Assembly (NCBI GenBank): GCA_047967505.1
Contig: CM106538.1
From: Dipteris shenzhenensis
Taxonomy: Eukaryota > Polypodiophyta > Polypodiopsida > Gleicheniales
Reading direction: 5' to 3' (one strand)
DNA length: 64,000 bases
Below the pieces are notes generated by a model. That model was not told the DNA's origin. It made no database searches and saw nothing but the letters and a program-made list of their open reading frames with translations. Shown here one piece after another: positions 1 through 12,170 of this stretch. Each line of letters begins with the position of its first letter. Within the stretch, counting starts at the first letter, position 1. Made by a program: the position numbers and the translations under genes.

Positions 1-1429
1 TGTGAATCTTGTAATCATATTTTTACATTATACATGAAAGCTTTTTTTGAGACATTTCTCAGTTTGCAATTGGTATCAATAAAGAATTTTCTTTTGCTTA
101 TGTTTAAATTAGTCTCAATTGAGGAAAATACTTGTGATTAATTTAGAATAAAACATTTTGTATGATCATATAGATGATTCTTGTTCATCTTTGGAGTCAC
201 ATGACTTATGAAAACTTAATAAGTATGTTTTGAGGGAAAATGTTGTAAATAAAGTTGATTTCTTAAGCAAAATTATTTTGAAAGGCTGATGGTATTGAGT
301 CTCCAAGCTATGTTTGTAATGGTGATGACATATTCAGTCCGCTTTTCTTATCACAATAATGCCAAATTAATTGTGCCTTCTGTTTTGTTGGCTCTACCAT
401 GTATATGTGTTCTTTGATAATTGATCCATGGGTACATTAATTGTCTATTAAGCTTTTGATGCTGGGAGCCAATAATTGGATTCATGAGCTTTTCATTTTT
501 TAGCTGCTTTAATTTAACATCTTCTTTGATTTTTTAGCTCATCCTACTCTCTTTGTGTTCTTCTTCAACCTGTTAATTGTTGGAAGACAAATAGAGAGAA
601 TTGTTGACTATCAATTTTTGGAGTGTCACTTCAATTGAGTGTACATCTTATCTATTGAGTTCTTTCTATGTTGATGACTTGCTCTTAATTGGATTAATTG
701 TTTCTCTCTATGCATATTTGACTAAATTGTGCCGAAGCTACTTGGACAATTGCTTGCCAAAAATGCTGACCCTCGAGCAAGTAATTTCTTTCCGAGTAGA
801 CTATGCCTTTTGGCAGCTATATCCTCCTAATAAGGATTTGTGCTTAGTACTAGCACACTTAGCAAAGAATATTTTGTCTGCAATACATATTCAATCGATG
901 TCACACTCAACAATATTGGAAGGCCTTGAGCATGGCAACAATAAGAGCCTTTGTTTATGGCATTCAATCTACTTAGAAGACGTTCAAGCATTAGACAAAG
1001 AAATATTCTTGGAAAGAGTTGCATGCATCTTTCTCCAAATTGGAAACTCAAATGTGCTCATTCATCAAATTGGTAGCCTTGTCAGAGAATTGATGCAATG
1101 GACAATAATGATCAGAACACACATATAGATTCAAAAAGGCCATAGTGTCATCTTTCCTTTGAATCTTCCTGGAAGAGAAGCAAAAGGCATTGTGGTTATG
1201 AATATGTTCCCACATAGTCATGAATGTGTCAAAAGAGGAAAGAAGTAGAGTGTCCACCTGCTAAGACCATGCATAAGACAAAACAAAATCGAGTGAGAAA
1301 CCAAAGATATGTGAATGCTATGTTGGACACACCCTCAAACACTTGCTCTTGTTATGGAAAATGTATGTTTAGAAAACAATTACAACATATCATTTTCTTA
1401 TTAATAGTGCTACCATAGACTCTAATTCA
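1..1429. other. AT-rich stretch without a recognised gene
   Basis: I see no gene here that I can support. The open frame at 601-1128 on the plus strand contains FYVDDLLLIG, which resembles the copia reverse transcriptase active site. No neighbouring copia motif follows in any frame, so it is not called. The stretch from about 1120 leads into the Helitron-like segment and may be its decayed upstream part. Confidence 0.4.
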
Positions 1430-1831
1430 AATCCAAAAAGAGTTTGGAAAAGATGTGCACCGAGCTTAAATGATCGACTCCTCCCACAAATATTTGCAGC
1501 CTCAAGATTCATAGTGAATGCCTCAATTGAATCAGTTTGAAGGCTCAACCCTATTGATATCCAATTGGTTTCCATACATATTCCATTTGCACATATTCAT
1601 GAGCTGAACCATGAGGGGCAATATGGTCTCCATGGCAGCGTAATTAATGTGATGGAATATCTTGAGAAAGTGCAAAAAATCATGCCAAGGTTTTTGGACA
1701 ATGAGGCATGTCTTCTAGTTGGCATTAAGCAAAGGCTCACATACAAGCATTCTTATATGAGCGACATTGTGCAACCGCTATTGACAATGAAAGCACAATT
1801 ATTGAATTGGCTTGTACTTAGCCTGAGGTAG
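1430..1831 (+). pseudogene. Helitron Rep/helicase polyprotein fragment (DUF6570-like region)
   Basis: The plus-strand reading from about 1525 runs LNPIDIQLVSIHIPFAHIH, then GQYGLHGSVINV, then a PR dipeptide, then IKQRLTYKHSYM. This order (PF..IH, GQYG..G.VINV, LPR-like, K..L.YK..Y) is the pattern of the region N-terminal to the Rep domain in plant and animal Helitron proteins. No rolling-circle HUH motif, helicase domain or CTRR 3' end is visible nearby, so this is an isolated, decayed piece. The open part (1565-1831) has no likely start of its own. The assignment rests on remembered family patterns. Confidence 0.5.
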
Positions 1832-3972
1832 ATTGAAAATCCCTTCTCAAAATTTCTCAATCCAATCTGATGATCCTACTTCTCATCAATCTAATTGCAA
1901 TTTTTTGAACTCTTACTTACCCATTCTATGCCTCTTCATGTTCTACCACTCTGTGTGAGGAACTGAACCCACTAGACATCTAATGGATAAATTTCCCCCA
2001 CCTTATGCCACCTCAAGCATGGACTCCCTATATCCATAGACAATCAAAGAGTGGAGAAGGAGTAGGGAATCAATGGCGGTGCCAACTCTCAAGAGGAAAC
2101 CCAAAAACCAACAACTTGGCATCGGTTTGCAATCATCAATAGATGGGGGAGGTGGCACATACGTGGCTTATTCCTATTGGAAAATTTGGTGATGCAATTG
2201 GCATGGCAGGCACGAGTAGGAGTGTGTGGCATGGGAGAGATACAAGTGGGATCCATGCCCTTAGATGATCTAAGGGCTCTTATGAGGTGCTCCTCACGAG
2301 CCCATAGATGAAGCATAATCCAATCGACCTAATCAAATGGATGCAAATGTATGTGTCACCAATCCGTGCCACTTAATTACTAGTCGCCTTCGTAACTACC
2401 AGAGTGTTTGACTAGGATAACAATTTTGCCAACCCCAGCCATTAATGGTATAGGGAAATGGGCCGAGGAGGACTTTCATAGGAGGAAAGTCTTTAAAATA
2501 TGGCGAAATTATGAGGACTTTTGGGGCAAAAAGTCTGATTACAGTTCATTCCTCAATGTGGTGGCTAGTTTAATTATGGGTTGGTTAGTTTAGTTTGAAT
2601 TGTGTGTCTTTACTAGTTGAATTTGATTGTGGATTGACTAGTTTAATTAGAATCTAGTAGGTTGAAATTTGGGGGCCAATAAAATGGCTTGATTGGACAG
2701 TGAAGATTTAATCTCTATCGACCTTGGACCTTTACAATTCTAGGACCCTAATGGACCTAGGCATGTGGTACTTGCCTCAACCCCCAAGCCCTTAGCTCTC
2801 CATGCTAAAACTCCATTAACGACGAGTAGGTGCTCAATTTAAATAAGAGTTACATACCCATACTGGGCGTCGGGTGTTGCCAAGCATTCAGAGTCTCTCC
2901 TGCTCGTTCTTGTACATTGGGGCTTGGACAATTCTAAGAAGATATTAGATTTTAGAGAAGGTATGCTCTATGTTAGACTTTTCTGAGTCTCAGCTATAGG
3001 ATTACGAGTCCTTATGTGATTTTCTTCACCATAGGGATTATGAGCTATTATGTGTTTTTACTATCTTAGTTCTCAACAATAGGGATTATAATTGTTGTAT
3101 ATGGAGCCTGATCTTTTTTCAGAGTTTGTTTTAGCCGTACTTTGGATCCAGGCATGTCTATATCCATTCTAAGAAGGGGGGGTAGGGGGGGGCAATGCCC
3201 ACTCAAAGACCATCATCAGGGGGGTTACAAGGGGGGCCAACAAAGCCAAAAATACATGAAAATTGTAAGATAAGGGTGTGGCTCACATAGCAGGAGAACA
3301 GTGGATATACATCCTGTATCTTGTATCTTCATGCTTGCTAAATAAGAAAAATATAGGATTGGTTGTTTCTTCGTGGATGTAGCCCACATTGGGTGAACCA
3401 CGTACATCAGGGCGTTTTTTGGCAACTTTCAATTTCGGTGTTTCTCTCTCTCTTCCATTCTGTGCACTTTCTGTTTTAAGTATTTTACGCATTTTGCTTC
3501 TCTCATTGTTGATCCATTATCATGTTGTTCTTGTGCCGTTCAAGATTAGGCTTGGCTAAATTAGGGCTTGGTTGATTCTAACAAAATACGTTTGTAAATG
3601 TCCCTCTTTCATAGAATTACTATTGTGCTTAAGTCTTTGTATATGGAAGGAGTACTTAGGCCATATATGGTGTAATGTAGTAGCTATAGAAACCATGGTA
3701 AAATCAACCATTAAGCTATCAGTAGTATGCCAAAGAAAAAGTGGTAAACCAACTAACCACACAAACTTGAGTGGGAGTTTGAGTGGGAGTCTAAGTGTAC
3801 GCATGAAGATTACATTCACTAGAAATGCTTAGCTTGCAGAAAACCACCAATTGTGATGCTTTGATAGGAAATGTTAGATTACTAAGTGTGCGAAATTGGT
3901 GCAAAAGATATTGCATATCAATTGAAAAAAGACCTCGCGAACCGTCTAGGCTTAGTTAAGCATAGATGTGAA
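1832..3972. other. Unassigned intergenic sequence
   Basis: Only short open frames on both strands and no family motif I recognise. There is a G-rich patch near 3176-3240. The stretch ends at the assembly gap, so any gene near 3.6-3.9 kb would be cut. Confidence 0.4.
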
Positions 3973-4072
3973 NNNNNNNNNNNNNNNNNNNNNNNNNNNN
4001 NNNNNNNNNNNNNNNNNNNNNNNNNNNNNNNNNNNNNNNNNNNNNNNNNNNNNNNNNNNNNNNNNNNNNNNN
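3973..4072. other. Assembly gap (100 N)
   Basis: Exactly 100 consecutive N. This is the usual placeholder for a scaffold join of unknown size, so the two flanks may not be truly adjacent. Confidence 0.99.
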
Positions 4073-4709
4073 TTATCTAGTATTCACGTGCCCGTGAAAT
4101 GGGCCATCCGACAAAAAAACGCGTAAAATCTTACAAGATTAAAGGCATTAGCCTGATCAATGTAAGGAAACCCACCCCCTAGTGAATTTAGGCATAACAA
4201 TCTCAATTTCCTCTTGCACCACAAGAATGTCAATTTCCTATGTCATGGATTCTTCATAGTAAACTTTAAATAAAGCATTTATCATTTGAGTGAGACGCTT
4301 ATTGAGAAGATACGGGCCAGCAAGTTTGCAAACTAGAAACTTTTGCAATCAGAAACTTTTGGAGGAAAACCACCTTGAGTAGGAACACGTTACAAAACAA
4401 AATCTACACGAGAAAAACGATTACCGAGTACACTTGGAGCCAAGTGTAAAAGAGAAGTCTTAAGTACATGAGTCCAATGTTTAGCTGATGCATGGAAATT
4501 TCCATTTTTCTAGTCCTAAAGCTAAGGAACACCAAACCTTTGGATCCAAGCTAACGCACATTGAAAGGTGATTCTATGTAACAGATTATCACGATTGTTC
4601 ATACGTAACATGTCTTTGTCCATGGCTGCAACTCAAGAAGTTGTATATGACATCAACCTTCTTATGCATTCAAGCTAATCAAGCTTCTCTTCAATTATTT
4701 AGAACGTTG
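4073..4709. other. 3' flank of the membrane-protein gene
   Basis: AT-rich sequence between the gap and the stop codon of the minus-strand membrane-protein gene. It should hold that gene's 3' UTR. No polyadenylation signal stands out clearly, and I recognise no coding motif. Confidence 0.35.
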
Positions 4710-5838
4710 TCAACGGATCACAGCTTCCCTGTAGGCAAATGATTCTTCAGGTTCTGTTGATGCAGCTTCCTGTGATCTCCTGCCATGTTCTTGCTCCAAA
4801 AAAGGCTGCCCATGTTGTCGTTCAGACTCTAGCCTTTCATGTGCACCGCCCCTTAACCTGTCCAGAACTGCAGCTGATCCGGGGGAGATGGTATCCTCCG
4901 AAGATGCATAAGCCTGCAAACGTTTGCTATTGACCCGATCACCAGCAACACGCAGGCAACCATCGCCAGTGCTGCTGCGGCGTACTGATTTGTGCAAAAA
5001 GTCGTGCCATTAATTACTTGTTGATCGGGAATGCTAAACATACACGAAAAGCACGTTCAAGCTAGCTTTCAAGAAATAACCAATATCTCCCCCAAGAACC
5101 ATTCCAATAGGTTTACGAACATACCTGCCCTCTTCTGTAAGTATCATGAGGCCAGCTTTGCAGCCAGAGTATGCTGCTCACGAGGTATAAATTGCTAGCA
5201 ATCACGAATGGAAGGTACATTGCTTTCTGATAGACTTGTACCCGCAAACTTGTTCTCTCGTATACCTGAAATGCATTATGTATTGACCCGATCAACCAAA
5301 AGACGGAACCACCAATTAAAAGCTGCAAAGCCGCCTTTTGCTTGGGTCCAAATACTCCCGTTTTGGTCTGTTCAAATACGCATTTGTTAGTTATACGCAA
5401 GCGCTGTAGACACGGATGCAGCAACAGGAAACTTTGATATGATTCTTGGAAAGCGCAGTAGGGGATTAAAAGGTCACTCACTTTTAGCATCACAATGACT
5501 GCTATAAGAAAGAGAATTCCACCGACAGTCTGCACCAAAGGAGTTCCCACTTCAATCAGGGCAAGCTGTGGATCGTAACGGAGCAAAGCAAGCCTGAAGT
5601 CGATGCCGGCAAGCTGTCCGTAGAGGTCGTGCAGGTTCACGAGTATAATAAGAATAAGAGCTATGATCAAAACAATGAAGGCGACGTAGTGATTAAATCC
5701 TGGAAGAAGAAAGATCAAGCCAGCTATCAGAAGGACAGTTGCAATCACGTAAACGATTGCGTTGAGGAATTCAAACAGGTCTTCACTGCCCCTTGGGCCA
5801 TACATCCGAGTAGACCTCACAGAAGCGAGCTTCACCAT
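4710..5838 (-). CDS. Conserved plant six-pass membrane protein of unknown function, three exons, frameshifted in exon 3
   Basis: Exons on the minus strand are 5838-5482, 5367-5125 and 4984-4710. Donors are GTGAGT and GTATGT, acceptors ACAG and TCAG, and both joins are phase 0. The protein starts MVKLASVRSTRMYGPRG. Hydrophobic helices lie near residues 29-48, 52-70, 99-118, 133-152, 171-190 and 201-222, followed by a charged tail containing RLRGGAHERL. An N-terminal MVKLASVR..RMYGPR, the core GSIHN..QVYER and a tail LRGGA.ERL agree with a conserved plant transmembrane family I know without a named function. Exon 3 is 275 nt where 276 is needed. One extra base in the C5 run at 4881-4885 joins the last helix to the conserved tail, giving about 291 residues. 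Either this is a base-calling error or the allele is broken. The first intron is 114 nt with no stop, so retention would keep the frame. Confidence 0.75.
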
Positions 5839-6534
5839 CTTGATTCGTGTTCAAGACAGCGTAAATATATTGATAATTTCAGTGACTTGGGTTGCTTCCG
5901 ATATGCTTCAGCTGTGTCCAAAAAGCACAGAATCTGAATCTTCGATGGGCTCTTGCATGTAATATACACAATTGGGCCAAATAACTATCTGATCTTACAA
6001 GGCCAAGGCTGCATCAAAAGCAGTGGAAAACAAGCGCACGGACAAGCAATTCAAGATTGCTACGAAGGACCCAATTCGATTTCAAGACCAAGGAGCTCCT
6101 GTTAACATCTAAAGGATGAAATTTGATCGAAGATGAGCGGATGAGTATGAGAACGCAGACGAGGAGGGAGCGGGCAAGGTGGCATATTTCCCTGCATGGA
6201 TAAGCCACGTGGGCTTCTAAAGGAATTCTTTAAGACATTCCATTTTTGATCTTCAAGGTGGTCCTAATGAAATACAAACTAGGCAAATACAAACTAGGCA
6301 CGCTATGGTTTCTTCTTGAGAATGTCATTCCGACGCTCTCTCTACGTCCTCTTTTTGGGGTCGGGTTTCTCCTTCTTCGAGTTTTCCCTTCAAAAGCGAA
6401 ATTAAGATTTTTTGGCCTTCCACAAGTGGCGGCCTAAGTGAACTCGATGGGGCTCCTGAAAGCTCATTTTCTGGTGAGATTGGTGACACTTTTAGAAATC
6501 TAGAGATCTCCTCTCTCTCCACATTTTTAGCCCC
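5839..6534. other. Upstream flank of the membrane-protein gene, with half of a dispersed repeat
   Basis: This should contain the 5' UTR and promoter of the minus-strand gene starting at 5838, but I could not place a convincing TATA box. From about 6272 to 6420 the sequence (tacaaactaggcac, tatggtttcttcttgagaatgtc, cttcaaaagcgaaatta) recurs in direct orientation at about 8168-8345. Confidence 0.45.
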
Positions 6535-6537
6535 CTC

Positions 6538-6640
6538 CTCTTTCTCTCTCTCTCTCTCTCCCCCTCCCCCTCCCCTCCCCACCCCCTCCCTCCGAGTCCA
6601 AAATCCCTCTCTTCCTTTCTCTCTCTCTCTCTTCCTCCTC
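6538..6640. repeat. (CT)n / C-rich microsatellite
   Basis: Two (TC)n runs flank a CCCCT-rich patch. The open frames reading through it on the minus strand (Arg/Glu/Gly-rich) are artefacts of the repeat. Confidence 0.9.
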
Positions 6641-8167
6641 TTGGGAGGCCTATTGAATGATACATATCATTCATCTTGTTATTTCAAAAACTAGTTTTGT
6701 AGCAAACAACCTTTCCGTCGTGGAGCATGTAACTACTAAGTCGAAATTGCATCTGGCACTTGGAATGGAAACTTCACCATCGAGGCTGTATGGGTTGCCG
6801 AGCATTCTTCTTTTTACAAGAAGTAGCGAGCTTGATGGAGCTTCTAGGCGACACGCTTATTCTGTTGCTTGATATTCCTGGCATCATTTTGGAATTTGAA
6901 ATTCAGCAAGCTCTATCGGATGATGATAATGATGATATATAAGAGCAGACTCTTGAGCATCTTAGGGTGGACCAGAACTTGGACCGTTGGATAATGGCCA
7001 AAGCAACTAGGTAAAGCTGAAATCTGTCTATATTTCTCCACAATACATGCAGTAGTTGTATGTATCTTGTATCCAGCTTAATTTGTTACCGTTTTGTAGA
7101 TTTTATCCCTACATCTATCAATTTTCAATCCATCCAGACTATTGCCCCCTCTTGTATGGCCTATACACAATCATATCACGGACATTCAATCGTTGTGGAG
7201 ATTGACTAACTAAGGCCAATAGCTTTAGACTACATTTCTCCCTTCAAAAAGATCATCATCCTTAACGCGCCATCTACGTCGTAAAGCCTTACCCACTCAT
7301 ACACAAAAAGTTGCCTCTACCTATTTCTATTGTTGCCGTTGTTGCACCCAATTCATAGATTCTACCAGTTTCAATATGCCCTCCTCTCACATGCTGCTAG
7401 TCACCATTGGTGAGTCCCCTCAGAATTGTGAACTTGAAGGTGCGGGACTTTTCTACAGATCTGATAATGTTGTGTAGTTGGCATAGCAGATCTTCCACAG
7501 AGTAGCTAGGCCGCGTTTTCTAAACGCAAACGCTAATGGCAGCAGAAGTATCGCACGACAAGGGAGTTGTTCAGCGATTATGGTGGTGGAGGCAGGGCGG
7601 GGGAAGGAAAAGGAGATGATGAAGGTTTAGGGAGAAGGGGTGGAAGTGTAGAGGGAGACAGAAGCTCGGCAGCTTATCCGACTCCCACCCTCAGTGTCAA
7701 GTGCTAACTCGTATCTACTATATACGAGGGTCAAAATTTCCTTACATGTAAAGGGTTGTAGCACCTTGAGCACGAGATGGCTCCGAAAATTAACAAATGA
7801 CACCACAGAAACCTCAAAACCATAATGAAACAACTACAAAAATTAACGCTCGTAGATTGGCCTAAAATGCAAACTCTTCAAGGTTCGTTGAAGAAACTAC
7901 AAGGAGCACCGTTAGTTCAAAATAGAGAAAATAATGTTTATGAGAAAAGCACTTCTATGCTTTTCTCCCATATGGTGAAAAGCTTCTCATACTTTTAGTG
8001 AAAAGCTTAGCTACTGCTTTTGCACTTTGTTGCATCATAAAATAAAGTTAAATAAATTCATACCGTTAGATTTGCATAAAATCGATGTTCACAATTGTGG
8101 CAAGTGGCTGAAGGAGAGATTAAAAAACCTCCCAAAAACCCAAACTACCCCTAGGTTGCCTGCTGTA
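6641..8167. other. Unassigned intergenic sequence
   Basis: Only short open frames. A short frame near 6760-6942 ends in an acidic DDDNDDI tail but has no recognisable domain. Nothing else can be supported. Confidence 0.35.
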
Positions 8168-8345
8168 AATACAAGCTGTAAATACAAACTAGGACGGGTA
8201 GGCACACTATGGTTTCTTCTTAAGAATGTTAACTATGGTTTCTTCTTGAGAATGTCAGTCCAACGCTCTTTCTGGTCATACGAGGCCCTCTTCTTGGCCT
8301 GGGTGGAGTTTTCCTTCAAAAGTGAAATTACGATTTTTTATTTCA
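8168..8345. repeat. Second copy of the dispersed 6.28-kb repeat
   Basis: It matches 6272-6420 in direct orientation, with a small internal duplication of the phrase tatggtttcttctt in this copy only. It could be two relics of one transposon or a local segmental duplication. Confidence 0.6.
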
Positions 8346-8348
8346 AAA

Positions 8349-8720
8349 AATTATTTCCTCTTACTTCAAGGTGTTGGATAGGGTGATTAAGGCACGTGCA
8401 TGCATGGCATGTGGGTTGCATGTGCAGTTGCATTGCGAAATGCCACGTGGCTTATTGCATACGCCTTCCCTTCTAGTTTCCCTTGATATCGAAGACCTCA
8501 AGGTTTCTGCATGCATGTTGCCTTCGTGGTTTCTAATTATTTCCTCTTACTTCAAGGTGTTGGATAGGGTGATTAAGGCACGTGCGTGCATGGCATGTGG
8601 GTTGCATGTGCAGTTGCATTGGGAAATGCCACGTGACTTATTGCATACGCCTTCCCTTCTAGTTTCCCTTGATATCGAAGACCTCAAGGTTTCTGCATGC
8701 ATGTTGCCTTCGTGGTTTCT
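8349..8720. repeat. Near-perfect tandem duplication, period 186 bp
   Basis: Unit 1 (8349-8534) and unit 2 (8535-8720) both start aattatttcctcttac and end cgtggtttct, with only a few substitutions (for example cacgtggctta versus cacgtgactta). Because 186 is a multiple of three, a 123-residue open frame passes through both units, but it shows no protein family and is not called as a gene. Confidence 0.9.
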
Positions 8721-11193
8721 AATTGTCCACATGATTTTGTAGTTTCCTTCTATTGCTAACGGTGTGCCTCCAGTTTCACCTTTGATCCTTGCTGCTGTTA
8801 CTGCGCGATTAGTGTCTGTCGATTGGTCAAGGTTGTGAAGGTGTTCAGTGATTACGGGATACGTGGATTCTCCTCCATTCCTATAAGAAGCAGGTGGCAA
8901 TAGAGCTCTTCGTCCTACAATTCGCAACCTCCAACCCATTTGTATCATTCATAGTTCCTAAAATGATGGCTGCTTTGCAAGAACTCTCTGATGAATCTGT
9001 CTATCAAAAGCATGGACATGGGTAGCAATACCTTTGGCCGAAATTTGTCGATTGTCATAGAGTGATTCCTCAATTTCTTTTGATTCTTTTTTATTCCTCA
9101 ATTTGTTTCAATTCTTTCCTCAAAGTTTGCATGCTTTGCTTGTAGAGCTTCGAACGATTGGGGCTAAAAAATTCTATGTGTTGGCCAACGATGTTAGTTT
9201 GCCTGTGAAAGGTACTTTTGCTTTTCGCAAAACAACATGATCAAACGATGGAGGGCAAAGACAATGCTATGCTCTATGTAAACACAAAGGAAGAAAATGT
9301 TCACTGTACATTCTGCGCTTGTGTTCTGAAATCATATGATGTTTAGATTTGGACAACCAACTGATACTTTGTTTTCATGTGGCTACAGGTGTCGTATGAG
9401 CTAGTGTAGTGGCTGCTTCAGGGACCTGTTGCATCAAGTCCTCGACTTGTCGCAAGAAGTTGGTGTTCCTCTCATAAGAAACCATCAAAGAAGAGTGTAG
9501 GGTTAGTGAAAAGTTTTGGCATAGGAAAGGATTTGAAAAAGACTCTGAGAAAAGCTTTCCAGGTTTTGGCACAACAAGTGTATGGGGAGGATGAGTTTAG
9601 GTATGTGTACTATTCTTTCGCTTGCATGATCTCCTTATGGACAATGTGTTTCAATGCTCCAATGAAGAATGTTATGCATGAGACATGCACGGGTAGTAAG
9701 GTTATGGATCATCTAACCATTCATCTAAGATGATGTGTGTGAAAGACCCAAGGTGATTCACTGACTTGCAGCCAATTTCGTGGCCCGCTCTTGTTTGTTG
9801 TCTGGTTCATTCTGTAAGCGACACTATAGTGTCTCACTTTTGAGCTGGCTCCCTATACCTTTGAATGGGCCAAGTCATGACCAAACCTTAGACCACTAAA
9901 GGACCAATTCAAGATCTCAGCAAGAGAGACTAAACTTGATAATTGTCTTCCAAGACTTTGGTTTATGTGTGATAGTTGAGCGGGGCACTTCAAAGCAAAG
10001 AGTAAAGGAATAGGGTGATGCTTATTGTGCACAGTGAGAAAGCATTCCCTTAATCCCTTTGCCTTCCATATGGGACAATCATTGATTTCCCCCCTTTTCG
10101 GTGATACACATCAGCAAAATTGGATATACTAATTGCCCTCAAGCACCTGAATTCCCCCACCTATATGGACAGAGCTCAACAACCAAGAGTGGGGATGTGA
10201 AACCTACATGAAATCTCTATGAAGGAGGACAAAGGAGGGACAATCACCTTCACTCAAGGACAATCATCTTACAAATCTCCCCACTTATGTGGGCAGAGTT
10301 CAACAACCAAGATTAGAATCTCTAAGAACGAGGAGGATGAAAGGGGGGACATAAACACTACTGTACTACTGAGAATGAAGGCTATGAATCTGTGAGACAA
10401 TGGCCCTTAGCACAACGAGGGCACAATGAAGTGTGCGAGGAGGAGGAGCAATGAAGATGACATGACAAAGAGCAACATGTAAACACAACCAAGTGACACA
10501 GATGAAGCTCACTCAAGTGGTAGACATGAACATTAGGTTATTATAAATCATTGTCGCATAGGTGACTTTTCATTCATCGAATGGTATAACTTCCAAGTCA
10601 TCCAGTCAACCAAGATTGTCGAACAATTGCCATGTCATCAAATGAGGCTCGATGGTAGAGGGGAACATTGTTGTGGATGCTGAAGTGAAAACCAAAATAT
10701 GATGATAGCCTCAAATACAAAATTTAGCAACATGGGTGGGAAGGCATGCACACTTTGCCATTAATGTAGCCAAAGATGACATGGTAAACAAACACACAAG
10801 GTGGAATATCAGACGAGCTTGTTTGCAAGGCAAAAATACATATTTGAACAAGCACGAGTGATGCTAATGATTCTTTCACATTGATTCAATGAAGGTGGAG
10901 ACATGATGGAATCTTCTTATCTTTGTTTTGCAACTACAGTCCATTATGGGGCTGCTTTGCACTAGGATACTAGTCTCTTCAAGGAAGATCAAGGAATGGA
11001 ATAAAAGGGAAGGGGTTGTTCATGTTGTAGTGATCTTGATCCTTTGTGTGTGGACCCTAAAGGTTTTATAAATGGTCTAATGGAATGACAAATCGTACAC
11101 ACTTTACCTAAAACTTGAGACCTAAGTGTTAGAGGGGGAGAGAGGGAGTGAGAGTAAGGGGAATGGGGGAGCGGGAGTGAGGGTAAGGGGAAT

Positions 11194-11195
<2 letters not shown>
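8721..11195. other. Unassigned AT-rich intergenic sequence
   Basis: No recognisable gene. Two imperfect copies of a phrase (cacctatatggacagagctcaacaacc and its variant) occur near 10158 and 10281. The 75-residue frame at 9506-9733 shows no family. Confidence 0.35.

Positions 11196-11248
<53 letters not shown>
11196..11248. repeat. (GA)n microsatellite
   Basis: An uninterrupted run of about 26 GA dinucleotides, preceded by GGGAGTGAG-type degenerate repeats. Ser/Leu-rich minus-strand frames across it are artefacts. Confidence 0.97.
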
Positions 11249-11250
<2 letters not shown>

Positions 11251-11699
11251 GGGTGGGGAATAGTATGCAAATAGTACACAAGATGCCATGGTGGTATCCT
11301 TTATGGGAATCATAGCTATCAAGATTGCTTGAGGACAAGGATTAACTATAATACTAGGCTAACCTTTTTCTTCCTAGCCTCTTTACATATTAGAATCTAA
11401 ATTATCAATAACCATAAGGAACACTAATTGCCAATTGATTTTCTCTTGTTTCTTGATAACTCATTGATAATCTACTATCTTTGACCTACAAGAAGGCTAG
11501 CAATAAGGGGGTTAGCTTGGAAAGCCAAATATTGTAGACCAACAAGGAGCCTTACTTTTGCATGACTAGGAAGAGAATAAGGGGCTACCAAAGTTAGATT
11601 TTTCACGCCCATCTTTAGAATGTGTGACATGCCCATTTCTGCACTCTTTATACATTTTTTCCCTATTGTGCCATGGTGAATATTTACATTCTCAACACC

Positions 11700-12170
11700 C
11701 CTCATAAATTGAACTTTACAAGATGAGGGTAAAGTGCACTACTACAAGAGCAAAGATTTCAAACTCAGATGCTATTATCAGTAAATTTTTGAAAACCTTG
11801 TTAATGGCTTTGTGAAAATACATGCCACTTGTTTATTGCTGTAGAAATAGATCAAATAGACGTCTCTTAAAAGATATTTTCTTACAAGAAATGATGATGA
11901 ACCTCTATATGCTTGGTATTGGTAGGAAAAACATGGTTTCTAGACAATGGTATGATGCTTAGATTGTCAAAATAAATGGGAATGGATCCCTAGTAAACAA
12001 GTTTATTTTTATGCCTAGAAAGTGATGAATTAACCCATGTCAAATTCTACAAGAAGTTTAGCATTCATGGTTGTGAGGAATTCCTCACATGATCCTGTGA
12101 TGATCCTATCATCAACATAAATAAAGGGGAAAGATGTTAGAGATCAATGCCTCACATGTGAGCCCCTATA
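11700..12170 (-). pseudogene. Ty1/copia pol relic (RT and RNase H pieces)
   Basis: On the minus strand about 12130-12100 reads FIYVDDRIITG, the copia reverse transcriptase active-site phrase. About 11915-11890 reads TKHIEVHHHFL, the RNase H phrase near the C-terminus of copia Pol (TKHIE...HF). The two are far closer than in an intact element, so the RT-RNase H connection is deleted. Several stops interrupt the frame. No LTRs are seen next to it. Confidence 0.75.

Noticed and set aside
601-1128. 175-codon frame containing FYVDDLLLIG, like a copia RT active site
   Set aside because: No other copia RT landmark appears before or after it in any frame. A short hydrophobic match alone is not enough.
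4853-5041. Separate small gene starting MFSIPDQQ on the minus strand
   Set aside because: Its last part is the helix of exon 3 of the membrane-protein gene. The start lies in intron 2, and the TCAG acceptor at 4985 gives a phase-0 join.
10989-11338. Ser/Leu-rich minus-strand frames around 11.2 kb
   Set aside because: They read through a (GA)n microsatellite.
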